From Cucumis sativus (lineage: Eukaryota; Streptophyta; Magnoliopsida; Cucurbitales; Cucurbitaceae): a DNA stretch of 64,000 nucleotides. The stretch is from positions 27,965,498 through 28,029,497 of the forward strand of contig NC_026660.2 in NCBI RefSeq assembly GCF_000004075.3, written 5' to 3'. Shown here piece by piece: positions 24,873-36,846 of the stretch. Each line of letters opens with the position of its first letter. Within the stretch, counting starts at the first letter, position 1. Both the position numbers and the translations under genes were made by a program. The notes beneath the pieces are model-generated. The model had not been told where the DNA came from and ran no database searches. It saw nothing but the letters and a program-made list of their open reading frames with translations.

Positions 24873-27709
24873 GAACGCCGATTAGAGGATACCCAGGAAG
24901 GCGATGAAGACATGGAGTGATTTGAGAAGAATAATATAAATGAAATGGAAAGGGAGATGAGGAATTAACGGATTCAAAGTGGAGTAACATGAGAGTCTGT
25001 GACAAAGGCGTTGAAGTTCCGGAGAAGACGACGAAATTTTGACATCTGAAGAACAAAGTCAAAGGCTTCTCTTTGTTTGGAAGAAATATATATTTAATAT
25101 AATAATTTTGGAATTTATAACGAGGGGTTCATGCAGAGATGTTGTGATTAATTAAATAAATTAAAATAATGATATTATGATGATAAATTAAAGCTTAGAT
25201 GATTACTTTCATGTTTGTTTATTTACTAACTAAACTTTCAATCTACCCAATAAATTATGATTTTTTATCTAGATGGAAAATTTATTACTATTTTCAACCA
25301 AACTATTCCTCCATTTTTAATTATTAGGTATATTTTTAAATGCACCAAACTCAATTAAAATATTTTTAAAAAAATAGTAAAATATTTTGTATCTATCTTA
25401 AATAGATGAATTTTTATTAGTGTCTATTAAAATTTATTATCATAAAATTTGAACATTTTGGTATATGTTAGAAAGATGGTTGTTAAATTTGTTATTTTTA
25501 ACCATTCTTTTTTTAAAAAAAAAAATTAATTAAAATAGTTACTAAGGATAGCAAAAGTGAATTGGAATCAATATGCTATTTATAAAAAAAAGAATACTTA
25601 AAGGATTAGATAATTAAGTTAATTTATTTAGTTAGAAAAAGAGGGTAGCAAATGTAACTATGGTGTTATTAAATATAATAATATTTCTATAATTTATAAA
25701 AAATATTGGTCTACATTTTTAGGTTTATTTAGTTAGTTAATTCTTGTCTATTTTCTTTTATTTGACCTTTCTTTATGAAATGTTGTATATTTTCTTCTTT
25801 CCTTTAGGTGAAATTATTTCACCTTTATGCCTTAGTTGAAATATTAGATTTTGTACTTTTTCTTTTATTCATTTGGTACATTTTCGGTAGAACGAATGTA
25901 TAATTTGTCTGATTAGATGGTTCAAAATAATAACTCTATGCTTGACTCTTTTATATATGTGACGTTCTTATTCTTCTAGTTTTTATTTTGTTTGGTTTTG
26001 TTATTTGGTACAACTTTTATATATAATTAAAAGTTTCCATGAGCAACTCCTTTCTAGTTTCTAATTCACTGTTATAACTATTAGTTTCAGTAGTTTTTGC
26101 TTTTACTCATTTGGTCATATGTTTCATTTCTTTTGGAAGCGGATGTGTAATTTTTCGTTGGATGGTTTAAAATATTTAACTCCTTTGTCTCTTTGTGAAA
26201 TTCTTTTTCTTCTAGATTTTTTGGGAGTAATTATAATTTATGACAATTTTAAGAACAATAATTAAGTATATTGCTACGCTCTTACACTATTTTCGAAAAT
26301 AGTGGATTGTATTTTGTGTATTGATGGGTTTTTCTTTCTTTTCTTCTTCGCTGTTTTTTTCTTTTCTTTCATTTCATCTCTTGTTAGAGGTTTAATCTAA
26401 TCATACTAAAAATTATACGTATGTTATTTTAAAAAAATGCATATCATACACTTTCTTGGATTTTAGGTACCCTAGCTATAGATACAAAAATATTGAAAGT
26501 TTGAAAATTATTCAACACAATCATTTGATTTACGAATTGTGGTCTTATTTGAAAACCGAAGAGTTTACTGCATGCAAAAAATGAAAGATCCTTTTACTTC
26601 ATAACATAAAATTTCACCATTTTTCAAAATGAAAAGAACATACAACTTACAACTTCTCCATTGCAAAAAAAATGGCAGATTGAACATTTAATATTGAAAT
26701 TTATTTTTTTATTCTCAATGTAAAACTCCTCCATTTTCTTTATTAAAAAAAACCTTTAAATTATCCACATCACGAGAAAAAAACCAAAGTGTTCTTTAAA
26801 CGAAACAATCATAAAAAGTAAGGTGGTGAAGCTAGGTACTTAGTACATGACTTTACTAAAGGGTCCACGTTAGTTTTCGAGTATTTATAAGCTATTTTAA
26901 TTTAAAAGTTTATTTTAACTAACATAATCAGATTGAGAAATCGTTCACTTTTATATTAATAGTATAATATTATATTAGGTAAGTTTAGTTATATGTATAT
27001 TGTTATCATTTTATTAGCTTGCTGACATGTTTTATGAATACCTTTTTAGTTAGTATTATTCATAATAAAACGTTTTTAAACTAATAGTTTTATATCTTCG
27101 TCCTCCTTTCAAAATATTTACACCTTTGGTTTCTAAATTTAGATTTCATATTTTATTTATTTAAAATTCAAAAGTATGTAATTTACCTTTTTAATAATTC
27201 TATTAATTTTGAACATCAACCATTTTCATTCAAGTTTTTAAAAACGGGTGAGAATTCATCCATTTTCAAAATGTACATTTTGTAGCTCAAATCATCTATT
27301 CTTCCCAATTGAATGGATCATTTAAAGGAAAAGAAAAATAAAATAAAAAAGGAAAACTTGGTTGTGTCAAACACGTGGCCCAACCCAAGGCATCACATCA
27401 CATGTCACAATTTACAAAATTTACAAAATCTAAGATCCCAATCAATTTTATTACCACGTAATAAAACATTGCATTGAAGTTTATAATTGATTAACCATAC
27501 TACCAATAAAATTAACTCACAAATTTAGAGCTAACTAATTTGAATAACATTGATTTACAAAATCCGAATAGACATCGATTTACAAAACCCAAATAGAAAG
27601 AAAAATGCAATAAAAACTATTTCAATTTTAGATTATTATTTCACGAAAAAAAATACACCAAATAAATGAGAACCAAACAACGAAACCGAGAGAGTAATAA
27701 TAATCAAAG
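24873..27709. other. AT-rich spacer with a diverged tandem duplication
   Basis: Promoter side of protease A and 3' side of protease B. Two related blocks lie at about 25851-25979 and 26091-26215. They share, in order, CATTTGGT, GTGTAATTT-like, GATGGTT, AAAATA, ACTC and CTTCTAG at offsets of 236-245 bases. A G-box (CACGTG) occurs near 27373. No gene seen. Confidence 0.5.
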
Positions 27710-30700
27710 TCAAACAAGAGCCAAAATTGCAAGAACCGCACCAAATACAAACCCCAATGGGTTCAACTGCGCTGCACCCCCAAGTCCCGGCAAACCGGGG
27801 CGTCCTCCTGGGGTAGACGGTGCCGGAGGAGAGTCGCCGGACGGAGGCGAGTCATCGGATGGGGGAGAGTCTTCGGACGGGGGAGAGTCTTCGGACGGAG
27901 GCGAGTCTTCGGACGGAGGCGAGTCATCGGACGGCGGAGTGTCGTCAGTTGGAGGGGAGTCGGATGGTGGGGAATCAGTCGGAGGGGAGACGGATGGTGG
28001 GGAATCAGTCGGAGGGGAGTCGGAGGGAGAATCAGCCGGAGGGGTATCGCCGGAGGGAGTGCCGACGCCATTGTCGTAACCTGGAGTTAAGAAAACAATT
28101 TTCATTGACATTGAAAAAAAAGGACTAGTAGAAGAAAGAAGAGTTTTCAGGTGAAATAATACTCACAGTCTGAAGAACTCCATCCCAACACCATCTGATC
28201 ACGATTGAAGGTAATACGATAACCAGTCATGAAGTTTTCTGCAAGAAGACGTAAAGGAAAGATCATTAGATCATAAGCACGAACTCAATCTCGATTTCGA
28301 AGGTTGGATTTTAGTTCATATAGTTTGATTAAAAATCACTATTTTTTTTTAAAAAAAATTATAGGGATCAAATTTGTAATTCATGAAGGGAGGACTCACG
28401 TCCAATCAGATCAATATCGGTGCTTTTGGCAATGGCTAGACAAGCAACATGGGTAGTTTCCTGAAGACCAAAAAACAGCAAACCCAAATCAACAAAAAGC
28501 TCCAAAGATAGCATGTAGGAGTGAGATAATAAGCCATAAAAGCCAAAGCTCTCTCTCGTCTAAAATTTGAAAGTTACTTCAAATATAATGTTCATAGTAC
28601 TCACATCAACAGGAAGAAAAACAAAAATATCTGTAGGGGTAAATTCATCTCCACCCTTCATTGTAAAATTCAGCGTCAGATATTGAAATTCTTTTGCACC
28701 TGGACTGAATATGAAAAGGGTATGAATCAGAATTCAGGAATGTGTATTGAAAGAGAATAGCTGGCTTCATTATATATAATAAACCATCAGCTACTTACGG
28801 AATTTCGTAGCAGTATTCAAATGGGAAATTAGGACCAAATAATGAATAGCGCTTTAACTTCATCCCTGCGTCCATCTGCACAATAATTCGATGTAAATAT
28901 CAGAGATCGCATGAAACCATATGACATTTTTCAATGGTTGAAACTGCAGATCACTTACTTGCTTAGTAATAGTTGAGTAAGCTGGTTCGGTTAGGTACGT
29001 GAACGAGGTTCCAGAGTCAAAAATTGCAGTAAATGGAACATCGTTGGGTTCTCCTCCCACGTTTATCACATTGAAGGTGACATTGTAGGATTGACTGCCA
29101 AAATGAACGTGACATTCCAATTAGAAAAACTAATTTCTCCAAGAGAAATGAAGGTGTAAGAAATTGTACTTTTTGCACAATTTGAATATGCATGGTTTAA
29201 GAAGTGAAGAGTTCTTACTACTCGAGCATGGTATTGAAGGGGGTTTGTTTTTGGTCTGCTGGGCCTGTGTCCCCAAAATCGATTCTCCCATAACCATCAG
29301 CTCCGAAACACATGGAGAATGAATTTGAGGTAAGTCCTTGGTCTGCTAAGAAGCTTGGAACTGATATCTTTTCCATGCCAAGCCCAATAAGACCATTGGG
29401 AGCTGCAGTTGTTGCAAATATACCAGTCTGGACCGTACCGCACCTGCCATGAAGAATCACATTTAGGGGCAACAACACAACAAACTGCAGATGCTTTCTA
29501 TAAGATCATTAAACACCCTTCTCTTGCAACAATGATTAAGTTACAAAGTCAAAAATATTTTATTATTCCATCCATGATCCAACCTTAATTGGAAGAAGTT
29601 CGAAATACATAACCTCTTTGCTACATCTTTAATTAAACATTGTCTATAGGTTGAACAACTGTGTCCTTAAAAAGTAAAGGATCTCTTTTCTCTAGACCAA
29701 GTTAAGTTACAAAATCGAATATAATTGCTTATTGATTCATGCTATCTTAATTGACAATGTCATTACAAGAGTTCAAATATAAGACCTCTTTGCTCTAGGC
29801 CATGTTTTTAAATTGACGAGAATAAAAACTTAAGCCGATGGTTAGTGTAATAATTATATCCCTACTCTACCATAAACTATTATTGATTCTTAAGCAAAGA
29901 AAAAAAGCAATGTTAGAAGAAAAGAAACAATCTATTAAAAACAGAACAAAATTCAGCACAAGATATAATCTAGAGGAAAAAGATACAGACAGAAAGATGA
30001 AACATAATTAACTCACCCAAAAGTAATCTTAGCCTCAACAGGTTTGAGTAGTGAATCATCAGTGGCCAAGTGCAATACGTCCTCAACCAAGTAGCCAATC
30101 GAGGAGGTATTAGCAGACAGGTATCTCATTTCATAAGGACAAACATTTTGGTTTGAAGTACATCGGTTGCACAAAGAGCTAGTGCAGGGAACAGTTGAGC
30201 TCGTTGTTGAATCATTTGGACTATAATGATTCAACATAAACTGTAGAAAGATAAACAAAACAAGAGTCAACCAATTGATTTCATCAGAGAAAACATCAAC
30301 TTCAAAATTTGCGATGTCGGTTTAAATACCTTTCCTCCATTTGATGTGTTCAAATAAGTAAAACAACTGGAACATTCACACGGTAACCAGAACAAATCGC
30401 TTCCAGTGTCCAACGCCACAAGGAAATCTAACGACGGCGTTCCGACCGAAACATTAGCATAGTATAAACTGAAAACCCCCAAACGGAAGGAAACAAGATA
30501 GAACAATTTAATCAATGATAATGGACAAAGATCAGAAAATAAATCAAAACAAACATAAATTAAAGAAAATGGAGAGAGAGAGAATAGGAATCATTACAAT
30601 CCCAAGTCAGGGATGAAGGCGGTATCGTTGCCATAAGCGAACGTCAGCTGCGTATCAACATCACTAGCTGCCAATCGCCGACCACGAACTAACCGGTCAC

Positions 30701-30902
30701 GGTGAACCATAGTAGCATAATATCCAGGGGTATGTTTCTCCGGTAAACCTTCAGAGTGGAAAATCCCTTTTATTGAGTCCGAAAATCGATGGTGGATGTC
30801 GAACTTAAACGAAGCCGCGTCGCCGCTTCTTAGGCTTCCGGCGAGAATAAAAACAGAAAGAACCAGTAACATTTGAGCGCCGGAACTGAAGGTGGACGCC
30901 AT
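27710..30902 (-). CDS. Aspartic protease B (nepenthesin-like A1 family) with Pro/Ser/Asp repeat tail
   Basis: Ten exons from high to low: 30902-30598, 30468-30330, 30240-30017, 29443-29219, 29094-28959, 28875-28799, 28704-28605, 28460-28400, 28238-28167, 28080-27710; 569 residues. Same plan and same exon phases as protease A. Signal peptide (1-27); prosegment with HHRFSDSIKGIFH; ALDTGSDLFWLPCEC (Asp122); AIFDSGTSFTYL (Asp324); QNFMTGYRITFNRDQMVLGW. The tail differs: about 85 residues of PPSEDS, PPTDSP and similar units are followed by a short hydrophobic end (LGFVFGAVLAILALV) that looks like a GPI signal. The repeat may act as a rigid, possibly O-glycosylated stalk in the wall. Both active-site motifs are intact, so activity is likely. 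Exon 1 has the same length as in A, which supports a tandem origin. Confidence 0.9.
27845..28060. repeat. Coding minisatellite for the PPSEDS tail of protease B
   Basis: Near-identical units of 18-21 bases (plus-strand GGCGAGTCTTCGGACGGA and variants) repeat more than eight times, all in frame. On the minus strand they encode PPSEDS, PPSDDS and PPTDSP. The stretch is GC-rich compared with its AT-rich surroundings. Protease A has only a brief counterpart (DDSPPPSGDSSP). Confidence 0.85.
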
Positions 30903-33900
30903 GGACGGCGATTAGAGTAATACAAAAAGTTCCGGTGAGAAACCCGGGAAAGTGAGGAAGACATGGACGGAATGGAGAAGAAGAGTATAAATAGAAACGG
31001 AAAGGAGAAGAAGGTTTGATGGATTCAAGGATGAAGAACATGAAAGCGTTGAAGTTGAGAGGAAGATGGAATTGTGGACTTTGGTGAGAGAAGTCAAACG
31101 TTTTCTCTTCACGACGGGAAGGGAAAATAAATTAATTTGTTTTTTGGAATTTACGAGAAGGCCCATCAAGAGTGTAAATTTTAAAAAAAAGTGGCCTCCA
31201 ACTTTGATTATTACAATTCAAGGGCTTAATTTTATTTTTCTTTTCCTTTTCTAATCTTCTATTGGTGTCAATGTCATCAAGTTCTTATTTCTCCTTCTAA
31301 TTTTAATTTTAGGTCACTTTTAAAATTATCGTTTTGGTCTTTGATCATTTTCTTTCTTGCTCTTGTTTTTCCATTTGATTTTTTTTCATTTGAAGAAACT
31401 CTATTTTGTTGTCCAATACTTGTATTTATGTTAGGGACGACGAATACACATGAATGAAAGGACCTAGAGAAAAAAGACGAGAAGAAATGATAATAAATAC
31501 GGTCAAATAACATTTTAGTTTAGGAAATTTATTATAAATGATAAGTTGTTTAAAATATTTGTCAAATTTTAAATTTTATCATCGACATATACCACATATT
31601 TAAATAATGTTATTTGAATGACATTATCTATTGTTATCTATCATTAATAAAATCCAAAATTTTGTAAATATTACCGTTTACTTTATTATATGTAAACATG
31701 CCCCTTAAATTAAATTGCGACTTAAAATCAATAATAATTTATTATCTAAACATTGTTCATAAAGGCTTCAATACAAAGTATTAAATTTTATTTATTACGC
31801 ATGGACGACTAAATAGTCAAAATGAAGTAAATTAGAAGATAAATAATTAAAGTGAACTAATACCTAATCAATTATTTAAGAGAAGTATATGACCATATTA
31901 CATAAACTAAGTTTGTTTTACCAATTCTAAACTTTGATTTAAGATAAATAAATAAATAGCGGAAGGGAATAAACTATTTCCTATTTATAATATTACGAGA
32001 AGGGAATAAACTTGGTATATCCTATATATCAGTTGGACTATACTAATTTTAGCGCTACTTAAAATATTGTACTATACTGTTATTTTTTATTTAAATAACT
32101 TGTTTTATTGATTTGAAAAGTGTGAATACTTGTATTTAGTTATAATTTTCTATAAATACAGTATTTACTAGCTAATTTAGAGTTTATTCGAAAGGTTGAA
32201 ATGTAATTAGGATTACTATTTGGTAATTTGAAGGATGTAGGTTCAAATGCAAGTTGAAACAAAAAGTTGTGAAATCTCAAAATAGTGAAATAGATGATCA
32301 AGTTAAAAATCACATAAACATAACAAATTTAACGTTTCAACTTGGATTCAAAACTCATTTTAATTCAAGACATCCATACAACGATCATGATTTCACTACA
32401 TATCCATATTTACATTCTAATACACATATAAAGTCACGTAGATATAATCCAACGTACTAAATGCTCCTTTTTTTCTACTTTTTTTTTATAAAGAGTCAAT
32501 AATACAATTAATAAATAAAATGATGTTATTAAACAAATTATAATAAAACATTAATGACATCAAATGATAATATAATAATGACGACATAATATTATCATTA
32601 TGGACTAAATTGGAAATAGAGAGAAGAAGGGGACAAAAGTGCAAATTAGAGAAAGTTACAGTTGTTGGTGTACGAGTGAAAGGTGCCACGGAAAAGGGAC
32701 GTTAGAAGCGGTTGGTGAAACCGTTGACATAAGCAATTACAAAAAATTACACATATTATATATAAATTTAAAATTCATAGTTACGGTGGAGATATTATAC
32801 ACACATATATAAAGCAATTACGTATACATATTATAGATGTAAACAAGATAGTTAGGACAATAACTCAGTTTATTTTACCTACATATTATTTAAAATAAAT
32901 TTTTAATTTTATTTGTATGTGGTGGAGATAGGGAAGTACCTAAATTGTACCACTTCAAACTTCTTTTTTTTTTTTTAATAATTGAATTGAGCTAAATATG
33001 TTAATAAATACAAGTTGGTATGTTTTTGAGCAATTGGCATGTACTCGGTCATTTCGCAATTTCCATTGAAGCTTCCTTACTTCTTCAATGATTTTGGCAT
33101 TTTGTCAGTTTCAACGCTTCATTACAATACTAATATTATAAAATAATTAACTGATTTTAATATTGTTTGAACGAATCATATCTCATCATTTGAAGCAAAC
33201 TTTTACAAACAATCCATTTCATTCAATTACACACTCTATTTCCAAATCTGTTTTCCAAAATCATACAAATTGTTAGTGAATGGTTTCTTAATTTGTTTTG
33301 AAAATATAAAATTTAAAAGGAATAAAATTTGAAATTTGAAAGGAAAATATGAAAAAAGAAAACTAGGAAAAATAACCATTAAAAGAAAATTTATTACAAG
33401 TGTAAATATTTTGTCAATTTTTTAAAAAATAAATTTCCTAATTTTTTTATGTAAGTGTACTATTCAATTTTTCGAGAGAGAACTTTTAAGGCTTTGATAC
33501 ATGACTCTATTCAATAGCTAATTTTTATGAAAAGTTTCTAAAACGAAACTAATTTAACTACTATAAGGTATACAACATCAACCTCAAAATTTGAGAGATA
33601 ATTCCCAAGCCTCATATATTGTGTAAAGAAATAATGATTTTTTTTATAAAAATATTCTATAAAATTATGATAAGATGACTTGAGATATTAAAAATTGTGA
33701 CAATAACTCAACATTAGATAACCCATGTAGTTGTACTAAAAAATGCTAAAAGTTCCAATTTCTCCAGACACCCAAAAGTTATGTTGAACCCAAAAAAAGA
33801 TCATATACTTCTAAAGTCAGATGTCCAAAAGAAAAGCCATTTTACTTTAAAAAGTTTCCAATTTTTCCCATTAAAATAAAGGTATCTATATCATATATAA

Positions 33901-36846
33901 AAACTAAGATGAACTTCCCAATTTAAAGACGTGTCTATATAACTAATTTGTATATATATCACACGACACCCAAATTTAAATCTTCCAATTTGAACACATT
34001 AGCTTTTACATCCATTTTCATTTAACTTTAATGAAAAAAGAAATTTAAAAAATGGTTTGAAACACACTCTAAACAATTAAAAACAAAAATTGGACTTAAA
34101 ATCATTACTCACAGCCTAACTCGCAATCAATACATATATGAAGTCTAAATTACTGTACTTAATGCGTGTTTTATACATAGATGAAACCAATATATGAAAT
34201 CTTAACAGTCAAATGTATATAAGCTAGAAGACTTAGAAGTGATGGATAATTTCTATGTAGAAAAGTAATAAGAATGGTGCTTAATAATAATAGGCTAGTT
34301 GGAATTGGAAATGTGAAAATGAAGCGATAAAATCATACGCTATGGAATGTAATTATATAATTGAATGTTACGCTATTCAAATATCAAAATTCAACGGATT
34401 GGATTTCCTTATCATACGCTAAATTCCGACGACCCACCGCTCTTGAATCATCGAAGTCTTCCATGCAATGCAATATTAAAAATACAATACAAAATGTGGT
34501 ATTTTTAAACACTAAAGTCAACAGCGAAGATGGCTAGTGCAATTTAAATTCCACATAATCAAAATAAATAGATAAGAAGGATGTCACCTAAAATTGGATT
34601 TAGCTTCAATTCTAGTACCTAAATTTTTAGTTTAACCTCAATTTAGTTTTTAGACTTTAAAATATTAGAATTTTACTCATTTAATTTTGTTCAACCTAGC
34701 CTCTAGCAAAAAAAAAAAGTTATATTTGGAGAGAGAAAACTAGGACGGGAAGGAGAATATAAAGAAAAATACATATGGCACCAAATAAGTTCCAAAATCT
34801 AGATAGATTTTTCTCTCAATTCTCAATTTAGTTAAACTTATAAGTTTCTTCCTCTTCCACAACCTGAATTGAAGAGGCCAGCTCAATAGTTGCCTATGAT
34901 TATGATTCCAATAACCGAAGTAGAAGTAAATTTAGATAGTGTTTGGCACACTAACACCTTTTAAGTTGGAGTAAAATAACTCAACTTCAATAGTGTTTAC
35001 TACTAAGGTTTGCATATTTATCGAGAAACTTCATCTTTCCCTCTCTCTCTTATGTATATATTGTGGAAATTTTATCTTACAAGCTCCAACTCTCCACTCC
35101 AAACACATTTTTTCCAACCCTAAACTTCAAAATTCAACTCAACACTTCAAACAACCCTTTCGATATTTTGTAACGAGCAGCCATATCTATAGAAGGGGGA
35201 AATGGCTTATTTTTCAAAGACGTGCGAGTTGGCAAGGAAATAGCTAGGGCATTATCTATAATAGAAGAGGTCCAACAATAATTTATTTGTCCTATTATTA
35301 ATAAAGATGACCGACTTCACATCAAAGTATAAAAGTCAAAGTTCTAAGATGAGTTGGGCAAGAATTAGTCAACCTTAAGCTTGCATTATCATTTCAATTT
35401 AAATAATGTAGTAGAATAATTAAGCTTCTAAAAGCAATAGAATATGCACCATGAAGAAAAATAGACAGAGAGAAGATAATTAAATTCATTTCAACAATAA
35501 TACCTTCTCCGTCATGACAACCACGATAGAAGATTAAGGCCCGCTGTATCAAATGTCTCTGTCAGTTTCTCCCAAAGTGCCAGACAATTAAACTCATTCT
35601 CTATCACTGTTTAGAAGACTAATTATGATCAAACAGAAACAGATCAATATAACTAAGCAATGTCCTCATTGATAGGTGTATATATATATATAGATGTGTA
35701 CCTGCCTAAAACAAGTCGTAGTGAGTACATGTGCTTTCAAACAAGGAAATGAGTCTAGCGCTCATTGTTTTTGATTTAGTATCTGAAAAATTGAAACTCG
35801 CTTGAAGTAAAGTAGGTTTTGGAATGATACAATTTAGAAGGCTTCTAGATTGGAGTTCGACTGAGTGGAAGTCCATGATTCGTCTATCATCTTCACAACT
35901 TCTCTCTCAATAGGAATGCAAGGACTTGGTCTCTTGAAATAGTTAGCTATTTTCTTAAAAAAAAGAAAAAAAAAATCCTTGTTTACATCTCTTTCCCATA
36001 GGGTAACTAAGTCACCTTACCAGCTTGGTCCTGCCTTAAGTCCTAACTTCTGCCACTTCCTGATTATTTGGAAGTGGTTCGATATCATTTCTTCCTAATC
36101 TGTCATGCGGCTTAACGACCTTACTTGAACGGGATTTTTTCTTTAGGTCATACAATTGTATCCTTGAATTTCAAAAATCATCTTGTTGCAGGCTACACGT
36201 AGAAATGAGAATAATGGCTTCTCTTAAGCCTTAGGTTGCATAAGGGTTCAAGGTAAAGTATTCAGGCTTAGCAAGGACTCGTTAAGAAATCCTAGAAATA
36301 GTTTTTGTGCAGTGTTTATGGAAGTTGTGGATAGAAAGGTACAAAAGAATTTTGGACCTATGAAAATCTTGTTCAACTCTGGGAAATTATAGGCTACGTT
36401 TCTTCATTAATCACCCCCTTAATGAATGTCTCACTAGAAACCTCTTTTACATGGTTTTGTGAGTTTCACAAATAAAATTGCATTTCTTGCTGTAAAATAT
36501 AATAAAATAACTACAGGAATCCTGCCCCTTAGATAAGGGGTGGAAATGAAATTTTGATGTATAGTGGTTGAACAAAAAAGTAGCTCTTCAACACTATTAT
36601 GATAGTTCAACAGCAGTCAGGAACGTGTGGATACATGACTATAAAAGTGGTAAGACATTGGACGACCTCTCATTCTATTTATGGTGTATCAATCAATCAA
36701 CAAAATCTACATAATTTTGAATACCGATTGCTGGTAGAGTGGCTTGAACTATTATCCAAAAATTTTAAGAGCTCTATCAATATTAATATGAGGTCATGAT
36801 ACATGGGTCACCAGATGGGTCAGCAAACGGTGGGAAATGAATATGT
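30903..36846. other. Long AT-rich spacer between proteases B and C
   Basis: About 5.9 kb with no gene I can support. It contains many poly-A and poly-T runs and a MITE-like hairpin element at 34939-35106. The part near 35700-36600 is less AT-rich and may be old coding or transposon debris, but I recognise no family in it. Confidence 0.5.
34939..35106. mobile_element. MITE-like element with nested inverted repeats
   Basis: GTGTTTGG (34939-34946) is mirrored by CCAAACAC (35099-35106). Inside it, AGTTGGAG (34964-34971) is mirrored by CTCCAACT (35084-35091). The 168-base AT-rich element has no coding capacity. Nested inverted termini of this kind suggest a small non-autonomous DNA transposon; target-site duplications are not clear. 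Confidence 0.35.

Noticed and set aside
27666-28128. Long plus-strand frames rich in Gly/Glu/Ser or Arg/Ser
   Set aside because: They are antisense or shifted readings of the protease B repeat tail, open only because the repeat lacks stops in all frames.
35640-36600. Less AT-rich stretch downstream of protease C
   Set aside because: I tried to read it as LINE or gag-like coding remnant; no frame gives a convincing motif.
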